From Nocardia concava NBRC 100430 (GTDB lineage: Bacteria > Actinomycetota > Actinomycetes > Mycobacteriales > Mycobacteriaceae), in assembly GCF_000308815.1 (NCBI RefSeq), contig NZ_BAFX01000074.1, positions 221,131-285,130 on the forward strand: a DNA stretch of 64,000 bases, given 5' to 3'. The position numbers were made by a program, and so were the translations under genes. Positions 42,644 to 51,469 of this stretch are shown in pieces; the first letter of the stretch is position 1, and every line of letters begins with the position of its first letter. Under the pieces are notes generated by a model. The model did no database searches. It had not been told where the DNA came from and saw only the letters and a program-made list of their open reading frames with translations.

Positions 42644-43921
42644 ATGACTGGTTCTACCGCTGTTGCTGTGCCGAAGTCGCTGGACCGCCGTTTGGGGCGG
42701 GTGATGTGGCTGGTTCCCGCGTTCTGTGTGGGCTTCACCGTGCTGTGTTTGACGCGGCCTGTGTGGCCGTTCAAACAGATCACCGGCGGGTTCATCGACC
42801 TACAGGTGTATCGGCTGGGGGTGCAGACGCTGTGGCACGGCGGGGATATGTACGGCCAGTTGCCGCAAACCACCATCGGGATCGGGCTGCCGTTCATTTA
42901 TCCGCCGTTCTCGGCCCTGGTGCTGTCGCCGTTCGCGTGGCTGCCGTGGCAGGCGGCGAGGGTCGGGTTCTTCGTGACCTCGGTGGCCGCGCTCGCGCTC
43001 TCGTTCTATCTGGTGGCGCGCAGGGTGTGGCCGGGGGAGAGCCGGAAGCTGCTCGCGCTGTGGGTGACCGCCTGCGCGACGCCGCTGGGTCTGCTGCTGG
43101 AACCCACGCATTCGACGCTGGACTTCGGCCAGGTCAACCTGCTGCTGATGGTGCTGGTGGTGGCCGACTGCCTGACGGAGAAGCCGAAATGGCGGCGCGG
43201 CATGCTGCTCGGCATCGCCGCGGCGGTGAAGCTGACCCCTGCGGCGTTCGTGCTCTACTTCCTGATCCGGCGTGACTACAAGGCCGCCGCCACCGCCGCG
43301 ATCACCGGTGCCGCGGCGACCGCGCTCACCTTCGCCGTGCTGCCGCACGCGTCGATGAAGTACTGGTTCGGCGGGCTGGGCAACGTCTCCGGGCTCAGCG
43401 GTTCGGCCTTCCACACCAACCAGTCGATTCAGGCGGTCCTGGCCCGATTCGACATTCACAAGCCGCTGCTCACGATCCTGTGGCTGGTGCTGAGCGCCGC
43501 ACTGCTGGCGTTGGTGGTGCCCGCCATGCGCCGCGCGGCCGACTTCCCGCCGCTGGCGCTCGCCATCAACGCCGTCTTCACCCTGCTGGTGTCCCCGATC
43601 TCCTGGTCGCACCACTGGATCTGGATCGCCCCGGCCCTGCTGGCAATGCTCGGCTACGCCACCCGCCAGCCCTGGCCGCAGGCCGGCAACTGGTACCTGG
43701 TCACCGCGATCACCACCGCGGTCTTCGTGATCGGCCCCCAGAACTACCTCCCCGACGGCGAACACCGCGAAACCCACTGGACCCCTTGGCAGCACGTCCT
43801 CGGCAACACCTACGTGTGGTTCAGCGTCCTGCTGGTGGCGCTGTTCCTGTTCAGCACCCGGCGTGAGAAGGCAGACCGGCAGACCTCTGCACCACCGGCA
43901 GCCGAGCCGCTGAACCGGTAG
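42644..43921 (+). CDS. GT87-family polyprenol-phosphate-mannose transferase-like membrane protein
   Basis: 425 aa with about 10 membrane helices. GT-C fold of the DUF2029/GT87 group. The early extracellular loop GFIDLQVYRLGVQTL carries the conserved acidic residue, and FIYPPFSALVLSPFAWLPW and FGQVNLLLMVLVVADC are typical. Mycobacterial relatives add alpha-mannosyl units to phosphatidylinositol mannosides or lipomannan on the periplasmic face. GGTGG precedes the ATG. A terminator hairpin follows. Confidence 0.8.
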   Translation: MTGSTAVAVPKSLDRRLGRVMWLVPAFCVGFTVLCLTRPVWPFKQITGGFIDLQVYRLGVQTLWHGGDMYGQLPQTTIGIGLPFIYPPFSALVLSPFAWLPWQAARVGFFVTSVAALALSFYLVARRVWPGESRKLLALWVTACATPLGLLLEPTHSTLDFGQVNLLLMVLVVADCLTEKPKWRRGMLLGIAAAVKLTPAAFVLYFLIRRDYKAAATAAITGAAATALTFAVLPHASMKYWFGGLGNVSGLSGSAFHTNQSIQAVLARFDIHKPLLTILWLVLSAALLALVVPAMRRAADFPPLALAINAVFTLLVSPISWSHHWIWIAPALLAMLGYATRQPWPQAGNWYLVTAITTAVFVIGPQNYLPDGEHRETHWTPWQHVLGNTYVWFSVLLVALFLFSTRREKADRQTSAPPAAEPLNR

Positions 43922-43954
43922 CCGACAGCTGATATTGCGGTAGCAGACCGCTAT

Positions 43955-43982
43955 GGCCCGCGCGAGAATCCTCGTGCGGGCC
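43955..43982 (+). terminator. Terminator after GT87 gene
   Basis: Hairpin GGCCCGC-G-CGAG (43955-43966) with CTCG-T-GCGGGCC (43971-43982), one mismatch, 4-base loop, followed by TTGCTCGTTC. It sits 33 bases after the stop. Confidence 0.6.
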
Positions 43983-44113
43983 TTGCTCGTTCATGAATCA
44001 TTAACACTGTTCGTGGTTGGCTCGATAGCCACGTGACGGTGACCGCGCGCGTCGACGGTCCGTGCCATACTCGGCCGGGCCGGGCGCACGCCCTGAGGGA
44101 GGACGAGAACTTA

Positions 44114-45292
44114 ATGGGCCTGTTCGACATGATCCGCGGCGAATTCGTCGACATCATCGAATGGTTGGACGACACCCGCACCACGCTGGCGTGGCGGTTT
44201 CCGCGCTACGAGAACGAGATCAAGAACGGCGCCGAGCTGATCGTGCGGGAGGGGCAGCAGGCAGTTTTCGTCTACCGGGGGCAGCTCGCCGACAAGTTCG
44301 GGCCCGGGCATTACACGCTGACGACCGAGAACATGCCGATCATGTCCACCCTGCAGGGGTGGCGGCACGGGTTCAACTCGCCGTTCCGGTCCGAGGTGTA
44401 CTACGTCAATACCCGCGCGGTCACCGATATGCGATGGGGCACACCGCAACCGGTCACCGTGCGCGATCCCGACTTCCGGATGGTGCAGATCCGCGCCAAC
44501 GGCACCGCCAATGTGCGGGTCACCGATATCGAGGTGTTCCTGCGCCAGATGATCGGCACCAATGCCGAGGTCGACGCCGATGTGCTCAGTGAGCAGCTGC
44601 GCGGCAATGTGGCGCTGGCGTTCTCGGACATGGTGCTCGCATCGGGGCTGGGCGCCATCGACCTTCAGGGCCGCCAGGTCGAACTGTCCGGCAAGCTGGG
44701 CGAATTCGTCAATCAGCGGCTGTCCGGCTTCGGCATCGGGGTCGAGGGCGTCACCATGACGATCTCGCTGCCCGAGGAGATCCAGCAGGCCATGACCCGC
44801 GGCGTCGCGCGCGGTGTCGAAGCCGGCGGCTTCATGAACAACGTCGACCTCAACCGCTACCAGCAGATGCAGGCCGCCGACGCCATGCTCGCCGCCGCCC
44901 AGAACCCCGGCGGCGGAATGGGAGCCGCCATGCAGGCCGGAATGGGCGTCGTGCTCGGCGGCCAGATGGCCGGAGCCATGCAGGGCGCCGTGCAACCCCA
45001 GCAGGGCGGCTACGCCCAGCAACCCGCCCCCGCCGCTCCGCAGCAGGCCGCCCCGCCGCCGCTCCCGGGCCAGCAGCAGTTCCACTTCGACAACGGCGGC
45101 CAGCCCGCGGGCCCGTTCCCCATCGACCAACTGCGCCAGTACGTCTCGTCCGGCAACCTCACCCGCGACACCAACGTCTGGACCGAGGGCATGCCCGGCT
45201 GGCAACCGGCCGCCAGCGTCCCGGCCCTGCAAGCCCTGTTCGCCACCCCGCCTCCGCTCCCGGGCACCCCGCCGCCCCTGCCCCCGCAGTAG
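44114..45292 (+). CDS. SPFH-domain protein with C-terminal GYF_2 domain (YdjI-like)
   Basis: 392 aa. Starts MGLFDMIRGEFVDIIEWLDD, then GAELIVREGQQAVFVYRGQLADKFGPG and GTANVRVTDIEVFLRQMIG, a pattern of the SPFH 'virion core' branch represented by B. subtilis YdjI. A Gln/Ala/Pro-rich linker leads to a GYF_2 module (about residues 322-378: FHFDNGGQPAGPFPIDQLRQ and WTEGMPGWQPAA). GGGAGGA precedes the ATG. In Bacillus YdjI helps place a PspA-type protein on membranes. No PspA gene is in this window. Confidence 0.8.
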   Translation: MGLFDMIRGEFVDIIEWLDDTRTTLAWRFPRYENEIKNGAELIVREGQQAVFVYRGQLADKFGPGHYTLTTENMPIMSTLQGWRHGFNSPFRSEVYYVNTRAVTDMRWGTPQPVTVRDPDFRMVQIRANGTANVRVTDIEVFLRQMIGTNAEVDADVLSEQLRGNVALAFSDMVLASGLGAIDLQGRQVELSGKLGEFVNQRLSGFGIGVEGVTMTISLPEEIQQAMTRGVARGVEAGGFMNNVDLNRYQQMQAADAMLAAAQNPGGGMGAAMQAGMGVVLGGQMAGAMQGAVQPQQGGYAQQPAPAAPQQAAPPPLPGQQQFHFDNGGQPAGPFPIDQLRQYVSSGNLTRDTNVWTEGMPGWQPAASVPALQALFATPPPLPGTPPPLPPQ

Positions 45293-45460
45293 CGTTCCGC
45301 GCCACCGCATCCCGAGCCCGGCCGACCCAGCACACGAACGAATGACCGATCGCGACCCCCAAACCCGCGATCGGCCCTTCGCGCTGCCCACCGACTCGGT
45401 GCCCGAACCACCTTCCCCAACACAGCGAGACCCCGAGTCCGCCGCACCGAGTGAGCTTCG

Positions 45461-47278
45461 ATGACCAACCCCCAGCCCCCGCACCACCCGTCCACCCCGC
45501 CACCCCTCCCCGGCAGCGACCCATCCTCGGCTCAGACCGCCGACCCAAGCCAGTGGACGCCGCCACAACTGCCCGGCCAACTGCCGCCCGCGGCACCTGC
45601 CCCGGGGTCGGCACTGCCGGGTACTTCGGCCCCGGACTCGGCTGGCCCACAGCCGCTGCCAGGCGGTGGCCCGGCGAACGGCCAAACCGGCCAGCCGGGG
45701 CCAGTCGGGGCCCGCCAGACGATGGCGCCGGGTACCTACCTCGGTCCCGGGTTGCCGCCGCAGTTTCAGCAGGCTTCCGACACATCGGGTGCCGGCGCGG
45801 GAGTGGCTGCGCCGCCGCCGCTTCCGGCTCCAATGGCGCGACCCATTGCGGATCCGGTACCTGTCACGTCGCCCCTGCCTTTCGCGGTGGGCTCGGGACG
45901 TCCGGTGCCGCCGCCATTGCCCGGTACAGCCGTTCCCGCACCGGCGGGGCCGCCGCCGCTGCCCGGCGGGTTCGCGACGAGTCAGAGTGGCCAGGCTCCG
46001 GTTGTTGTGGCTCCGGCTATTGTGCCCGGGGTCGAATTCGGGGGTGCTGCACCTGTGGGAAATGGTGTGGCGCCGCAGGTTCCGGCGACGCCGGATCGGG
46101 CGATGTTGCACAGCACCGAGTTGACTCGGACTTATCCGTGTTCGGCTTGTGGGGCGCAGTTGGTGTTCGATCCGGTGGGGCAGGATTTGTTGTGTCCTAG
46201 TTGTGGGAGTCGGGCGGCGGTTAGTGCGCCGAATGTGGCTGTGGAGGCTCGGGAGTTGGGGCCGGCTATGGCGGCGTTGCGGGAGCGGCAGGCTGGGCAG
46301 GCGGGGCCGCAGGTTACGGGGGAGTGGGAGGTGAAGTGCCAGAACTGCGGCGGGACAACCGGGTTCAGTGGGAGTCTTACCGCTACTCGGTGCCCGTATT
46401 GCGCTACGCCTATTCAGCGGGATGACGTGCACAATGCGCCTGCCCGGCTGCCGGTGGATGGGGTGGTGCCGTTCCTGGTGGGGGAGAAGCAGGCTCGGGA
46501 GCTGGTCGATAAGTGGGTTTCGAAGAGGTGGTTCGCCCCTTCGAACTTCAAGAAGTATCGGCGGATCGGGGCCTTTTCCAGTTTGTATACCGCGTATTTC
46601 ACCTATGACGCGGATACCGCCAGTTGGTATCAGGGTGAGCGTGGGGACGACTATCAGGTTCGGGTCGGGACCGATGAAGACGGGGATCCCATCTACGAGA
46701 CGCGGACTCGGTGGTCTTCGGTGGCCGGTGAGGTCAGCAACGAGTTCGCCGATCTGCCGGTCCTGGCCAACGACAACTTGAACCGCGATCGGATTCGGGC
46801 GTTGGAGCCGTGGCCGGTGGAGCAGGCGCGGGCGTACTCACCGGAGTATGTGGCGGGGCATCTGTGCCGCACCTACGACAAGGACGCCGAAGAGTCGTTT
46901 CCGGAGGCGCAGCAGCGGATCGACGCGGCCATCGAATCGAGTGTGCGCGCCGATATCGGCGGCGACCATCAGCGCATCGATCAGCTGAACACCTCGTGGA
47001 ATTGGCTGGCGTACAAGCATTTGCTGCTGCCGATCTGGCTGCTGACCGTCGTGTACATGAACACCACCTACCAGGTGTACATCAACGGCCTCACCGGCGA
47101 AGTGTCCGGCGACCGCCCGTGGAGCAAGGTGAAGATCGCCGCCGCGATCCTGGCGGTGCTCTCGATCATCGCGGTGATCATCGGTATCTACGCCGCCTCG
47201 CGCGGCCACCACACCCCGGCGCATCCGACCGGACCGGGGCACAGCACCGTCGCCCCGCGTCCCACCACCCATCGTTGA
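45461..47278 (+). CDS. Zinc-ribbon membrane protein (YdjG-like)
   Basis: 605 aa. First about 215 residues are Pro/Ala/Gly-rich and disordered. Two zinc ribbons follow: CSACG with CPSCG (about 226-248) and CQNCGG with CPYCA (about 292-313). Then a domain with RWFAPSNFKKYRRIGAFSS and WYQGERGDDYQVRVG, and near the C-terminus two membrane segments (about 519-535 and 560-580). The architecture matches B. subtilis YdjG-type proteins. It follows the SPFH gene and precedes a small membrane protein by 13 bases. Confidence 0.78.
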   Translation: MTNPQPPHHPSTPPPLPGSDPSSAQTADPSQWTPPQLPGQLPPAAPAPGSALPGTSAPDSAGPQPLPGGGPANGQTGQPGPVGARQTMAPGTYLGPGLPPQFQQASDTSGAGAGVAAPPPLPAPMARPIADPVPVTSPLPFAVGSGRPVPPPLPGTAVPAPAGPPPLPGGFATSQSGQAPVVVAPAIVPGVEFGGAAPVGNGVAPQVPATPDRAMLHSTELTRTYPCSACGAQLVFDPVGQDLLCPSCGSRAAVSAPNVAVEARELGPAMAALRERQAGQAGPQVTGEWEVKCQNCGGTTGFSGSLTATRCPYCATPIQRDDVHNAPARLPVDGVVPFLVGEKQARELVDKWVSKRWFAPSNFKKYRRIGAFSSLYTAYFTYDADTASWYQGERGDDYQVRVGTDEDGDPIYETRTRWSSVAGEVSNEFADLPVLANDNLNRDRIRALEPWPVEQARAYSPEYVAGHLCRTYDKDAEESFPEAQQRIDAAIESSVRADIGGDHQRIDQLNTSWNWLAYKHLLLPIWLLTVVYMNTTYQVYINGLTGEVSGDRPWSKVKIAAAILAVLSIIAVIIGIYAASRGHHTPAHPTGPGHSTVAPRPTTHR

Positions 47279-47291
47279 AAGTGAGCTCACC

Positions 47292-47792
47292 ATGCTGGTT
47301 TTCGTGCTCGTAGTGCTGATCCTGCTGGCGGCGGTGGTGGGCGGGATCATGCTGCTGTCCTCCCGTCAGAAGCGGGCGACGGCCGACGCCAACCAGGTCA
47401 TCCCGGGGACCCCGACCCGCGCCCCGGCCTCGTGGGCGGGTTCGCACGATCCCGAGCCGCGCCTGCATCGCCGCCTGCGCGACGCCATGACCGCCGTGCG
47501 CACTGCCAACTCCCTCGACGACGGCACCACCATCGTGTTGCGCGCCGAACTCGAGCAGGCCGCCCTGGCCTGGGACGACCGCCTGGTTGCCATTGCCGCC
47601 CTGCCCGCCGCCGCTCGCGAGGAGCAGCGCGCCACCGCCGCCAAGGGGGTCGAGACCATCGAAGCCGCTGTGGCGCAATATGTCTCGGCCGCAACGCAGC
47701 GGACCGCCGCCGACGTGACCGCCGGGCTCGCCGCGGCGCAGGCGCAACTGGAGATCCAGGCGGAGATCCGCAAATCCCTGGAAGCGGGCTGA
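47292..47792 (+). CDS. Small membrane-anchored coiled-coil protein
   Basis: 166 aa. A strong N-terminal membrane segment (VFVLVVLILLAAVVGGIMLL), a short linker with PTRAPASW, then a long alanine/arginine/glutamate helix from about residue 55 to the end, likely coiled coil (LRDAMTAVRTANSL, LEQAALAWDDRLVAI, AQAQLEIQAEIRKSLE). Placed 13 bases after the zinc-ribbon gene. It may be the third partner of that membrane complex. No family recognised with confidence. Confidence 0.65.
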   Translation: MLVFVLVVLILLAAVVGGIMLLSSRQKRATADANQVIPGTPTRAPASWAGSHDPEPRLHRRLRDAMTAVRTANSLDDGTTIVLRAELEQAALAWDDRLVAIAALPAAAREEQRATAAKGVETIEAAVAQYVSAATQRTAADVTAGLAAAQAQLEIQAEIRKSLEAG

Positions 47793-47894
47793 AAATCCCT
47801 GGAAGCGGCTGAGCTTCCGGGGACGGGATGCGCTCGCGGCGGGTCGCGGGCAGACTGTGGACAACTACCGTCGTGTCGATAATCGGAGGGAATC

Positions 47895-48410
47895 ATGGCG
47901 GATGAGGACGCGCGCAAGCTCGCGATCCGGTCGTTGGAGCTCATGGCGGACGGGGAGCTCGCCGATTTCGAGGCCGTCATCCACCCCGAGGCCGTGAACC
48001 GCGAGTCCCGGGCCGAGCCGCCCGCCGCGCGGGGCCGCGGTCCGGCCGCGTTCTACGGCTCGGCGCAATGGCTGCGCTCGGCCTACAGCGATATGCGGTG
48101 GGATATCAACGAAGTCGTCGTCGACGGCGATCTCGTCGTGCTGCACACCACCATGCACGGCCGCCAGACCGGCACCTTCGTCGTCTACGGGCCGGATGCC
48201 AAGCCGGAGCAGGCCTTCCCGTCCACCGGCAAGACCTTCGCGGTCACCCAGTCGCACTGGCTGCGCATTGCCGACGGCAAGATCATCGAGCACTGGGCGA
48301 ACCGCGACGATCTGGGGCAGGCGACCCAATTGGGTTGGGTACCACCGACTCCGGTCTACCTGGTGCGCATGCACCGTGCGCTGAGTGAGGCCCGTAAGGC
48401 CGCCGGGTAG
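47895..48410 (+). CDS. SnoaL-like / NTF2-fold protein
   Basis: 171 aa cone-shaped alpha-beta barrel of the SnoaL polyketide-cyclase-like family: early helix RKLAIRSLELMADGELADFE, AFYGSAQWLRSAYSDMRWDI, LVVLHTTMHGRQTG and KIIEHWANRDD. Such proteins are often enzymes of hydroxylated small molecules or are without known function. Overlaps no neighbour; 102 bases after the coiled-coil gene. Confidence 0.8.
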   Translation: MADEDARKLAIRSLELMADGELADFEAVIHPEAVNRESRAEPPAARGRGPAAFYGSAQWLRSAYSDMRWDINEVVVDGDLVVLHTTMHGRQTGTFVVYGPDAKPEQAFPSTGKTFAVTQSHWLRIADGKIIEHWANRDDLGQATQLGWVPPTPVYLVRMHRALSEARKAAG

Positions 48411-48427
48411 CAACCGCGAACAGCGGC

Positions 48428-49123
48428 TCAGTCGGAGTTCGAATCCAGTTCCGCCAGTGAGCGAATGACGGTGACGCCGGGGTCCGCCGCGACCCCGAGC
48501 CCACTGCGATCCAGCCAATACGCCCGCAGCCCAGCGTCTCTGGCCCCGAGCGCGTCCACGTCGTACCGGTCACCGATATACGCGACCTCCTCGGGCTCCA
48601 ATCCGAGCATCGCGCACCCCGCGTGGAAGATGCTCGGATCCGGTTTGGCCGAACCGAATTCGTCCGAGCAGAGGATCGCGTCCTCGAAATGGTGCAGCAG
48701 CCCCACGGTGCGCAATTTCCCGGTCTGATACGGCAGCGACGCATTGGACACCACCCCCAACTCGACCCTGCCGTCGAATGCGCGCAGCGCCGGTGCGACA
48801 TCCGGAAAGGCCGTCCACGCGGTGTCCCGATAGGCCGAATACGCGGCGAACCACGCCACCGGATCCTCGACCGCCACCCCGATCTCGGCCAGGAATCGCT
48901 GCGTCCGCACCAGTTGCTGCCCCTTGAAGGTCAACTCCCCGGCCAGAAACCGCGGATACTCTTCCTCCTCGATCGCCCGCCACAACGCCACCGCCGCATC
49001 GGCCGATTCGAACCGATCCAGCGCCCCCTCCGCCGCCAGATGCTTCAAGATCCCGATCCGCGCCGTCCCCGAATAGTCGATGAGCGTGTCATCCACATCG
49101 AACAGCACCCCGCGAATAGTCAT
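48428..49123 (-). CDS. HAD-family hydrolase
   Basis: 231 aa phosphatase-like protein. Motif I FDVDDTLID (nucleophile Asp), VVSNAS (motif II), KPDPSIFHAG with the motif III lysine, and IGDRYDVDALGARDAG (motif IV). Cap domain between residues about 18 and 90 puts it in subclass I with substrates such as sugar phosphates, haloacids or pyrimidine nucleotides. Convergent with the SnoaL-like gene. Confidence 0.88.
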   Translation of the reverse strand: MTIRGVLFDVDDTLIDYSGTARIGILKHLAAEGALDRFESADAAVALWRAIEEEEYPRFLAGELTFKGQQLVRTQRFLAEIGVAVEDPVAWFAAYSAYRDTAWTAFPDVAPALRAFDGRVELGVVSNASLPYQTGKLRTVGLLHHFEDAILCSDEFGSAKPDPSIFHAGCAMLGLEPEEVAYIGDRYDVDALGARDAGLRAYWLDRSGLGVAADPGVTVIRSLAELDSNSD

Positions 49124-49166
49124 GCCCGCCTGCCGATCCCGTTCATCTCGCCGCCCCGATCCGCGC

Positions 49167-50123
49167 TCATCCGCGCGTCCCGATCACCACGGTCGCGCCC
49201 AGCTCCTCGCACTCCGCGACCCGTGCGATCAGCCCGTGGGACCGCATGACCTCCACCGCAACCGGCGCCTGCTCTTCGCTCTCCTCCACGAGCAAATGCC
49301 CACCGGGAGCCAGCCATTCACCCGCCACCGCCGCGATCCGCCGCAACACGTCCAACCCATCCACCCCGCCATCCAACGCCCGCCGCGGCTCATGATCCCG
49401 AGCCTCCGGCGGCATCCCCGCGATCTCCCCAGACGGCACATACGGCGTATTCGCCAGCAGCACATCCACCCGCCCCCGCAGCTCCGCAGGCACAGCTTCG
49501 AACAAATCCCCCTCGAACACCCGCCCGCCCACCGCCTCGAGATTCTCCCGCGCGCATTTCACGGCAGCAGGCTCGATATCAGCCGCGGTCAACTCGACCC
49601 GAACCCCCTCGGCAGCCAGCTCTTTCGCGAACGCCAACCCCAGCGCACCACAGCCACAACACATATCGACCGCGACGACGGCCCGCGGCGGCGGTGCGGG
49701 TGACCGGACGGTGTCTCCTTCCGGCCCGGTGTGCTCCGCGCTCGTCTGCACCGCCGGATCTACGCCGCCATAGTGGATCCCAGCCGAGATCGCGCCGGAA
49801 GCGCCCATGAGCCCCGCGGTCGCCCCGGATCGCTGGAGCGCGGTGCCGAGCGCGCGCCCTAACTCGACGGCCTGGTCGACCAGGAACACGGTGCGCTGGC
49901 GCGGCACGAAGACGCCCGGCGCGACGGTGACCCGCAGGCCGCGGAACTCCGACCAGCCCAGGAGGTGTTCCAAGGGGAATCCGGCGATGCGCTGGGCCAC
50001 AAGCGATTCCAGGAGGTCCGGGTCGCTGGTCGCATGGAGGAGTAGCGCGGCCTCGTCCTCGGCGAACACGCATCCGGCGGCGCGCAGACGCGCGACCAGG
50101 GTGCCGGTGTCGGGGAAGCTCAC
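49167..50123 (-). CDS. Putative protein N5-glutamine methyltransferase (PrmC-related)
   Basis: 318 aa. N-terminal helical domain with EDEAALLLHATSDPD, the linker RIAGFPLEHLLGWSEFRGLRV, methyltransferase motif I VDMCCGCGALGLAFAKEL, and NTPYVPSGEIAGMPPEARDHEP in place of the canonical NPPY. An insert of about 45 residues (from ATAGLMGASG to SPAPPPR) separates domain halves. Fits the actinobacterial PrmC-related subgroup (TIGR03704 type) in which NxPY varies. GTG 50123 chosen as the first start in a normal-length frame. Long motifs are quoted in parts. Confidence 0.75.
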   Translation of the reverse strand: MSFPDTGTLVARLRAAGCVFAEDEAALLLHATSDPDLLESLVAQRIAGFPLEHLLGWSEFRGLRVTVAPGVFVPRQRTVFLVDQAVELGRALGTALQRSGATAGLMGASGAISAGIHYGGVDPAVQTSAEHTGPEGDTVRSPAPPPRAVVAVDMCCGCGALGLAFAKELAAEGVRVELTAADIEPAAVKCARENLEAVGGRVFEGDLFEAVPAELRGRVDVLLANTPYVPSGEIAGMPPEARDHEPRRALDGGVDGLDVLRRIAAVAGEWLAPGGHLLVEESEEQAPVAVEVMRSHGLIARVAECEELGATVVIGTRG

Positions 50124-50335
50124 CGCGCCATTGTGCACGGCCGGGCAGTTACCCGGGTTCGGCAGGGTCCGGGCACGGCCGGGTCGAGTTATCGGCTGAG
50201 GTAGGCCGTTCGGGTGCGGGTGCGGGCCTCCTGCCCGGTGATGGCGGCGGGCAACACAGGTGGGAAGTATTCGGGCCACCGGCCGTATGCCGATGACCCG
50301 TTGGTCGAATTCCGCCGTGCGGGGGGAACTCTCTG

Positions 50336-51196
50336 TCAGCGCTCGGTGGGGAGGCGGAGGACTCGGCTGGCGTCGAGGTAGATGCCGCGCTGGCTGTTGC
50401 GGGCCGGGGGCGGGAGTTGGGAGACCAGCTGTTCGAGGGAGGTGGTGGCGCCGATGACCGGCATGCCCGCCACGATGAAGTCGGCGACGGCGCGGCGAAT
50501 GTGGTTGGGGGAGGTCACCACAATGGCGCTGGTGGCGCCGGCGTCCCGGAGCATCGAGACGCCGAAGAGGGCGTTCTGGACGGTGGAGCCGGCGCGGTGG
50601 TCGGTGAGGATGCGGCTGGACGGGATGCCGTGGCCGATGAGCCAGCCCTGCATGGCCGCGGCCTCGGTGATGCCGTTCTGCGGGTTGCCGCCGGTTACCA
50701 GGATGGGGGACATGGGGGAGGCGATGGCCTGCAGCCAGGCCGCCTGGAGGCGGTTCACCAGCTCGGGGCGCATGGACCCGTCGGGCAGCAGCCCGTAACC
50801 CAGGACCGCGATGCCGGTCTGCGGGCCCGCGATCGCGGGGATCGGGTTGGGGAGGGTGCCGACGGCGGCGCCGATGGCGCGGAACAGATTCCGCGTCCCG
50901 TCGGCCAGCTTCCCGTCGATGGCGTTGAGCCGGTTCAGCGCCACCTCGCGGGTGATCAGGTCCCCGGTGTAGTCCGACCAGATCGCCTGCAGCGACAGCG
51001 CCTGCGCGTCATCCGGTGACTCGGTGAGTAATTGGCGCAGGTCGGCCAGACCGGCGCCCTCATTGCCACTGGTGAAATTGTCCTGCGCCGAGTTGTAGAG
51101 GGCACCGGGATCCGCATGCGCGGTGCCGGTGCCGAGAATGGTGAGCGCTGCGGCCGCCGCCGCGAGCAGAGTGGGAAAACGCCTGGCGATCTGCAC
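50336..51196 (-). CDS. Exported DUF218 (ElyC/YdcF-like) protein
   Basis: 286 aa. Signal-like N-terminus RRFPTLLAAAAAALTILGTGTAHA-D, then a helical part, then the DUF218 domain: AVLGYGLLPDGSMRPELVNRLQAAW, ILVTGGNPQNGITEAAAMQGWL, GIPSSRILTDHRAGSTVQNALF and VTSPNHIRRA. Related proteins include SanA/ElyC and vancomycin-sensitivity factors at the envelope. GTG 51196 has AAAGG nine bases upstream; ATG 51223 would extend by nine residues. Confidence 0.8.
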   Translation of the reverse strand: MQIARRFPTLLAAAAAALTILGTGTAHADPGALYNSAQDNFTSGNEGAGLADLRQLLTESPDDAQALSLQAIWSDYTGDLITREVALNRLNAIDGKLADGTRNLFRAIGAAVGTLPNPIPAIAGPQTGIAVLGYGLLPDGSMRPELVNRLQAAWLQAIASPMSPILVTGGNPQNGITEAAAMQGWLIGHGIPSSRILTDHRAGSTVQNALFGVSMLRDAGATSAIVVTSPNHIRRAVADFIVAGMPVIGATTSLEQLVSQLPPPARNSQRGIYLDASRVLRLPTER

Positions 51197-51469
51197 TGCT
51201 GTCGACCTTTCGGAGGGTGTCATGCATTGCGTTGCTGGCTATCTATTCAATTTGCTGGCTATTGGCTCAGATCCGAATGGAGACACGATACGACTGACCA
51301 TCGCGGTTGTCGGGTATTTGCCGAACAGATTTCGCGCGTTTGATCCACGTCACATCTGGGAACGCGCGCGAACCGTCGGGCCCGCGAGAAACCCACCACC
51401 ACTGGACCGACCGGTCTGCCTGTGCACGCCTCGCAATCCCTTTCCGGTCGCGCGATAGGCTGTGCATCC

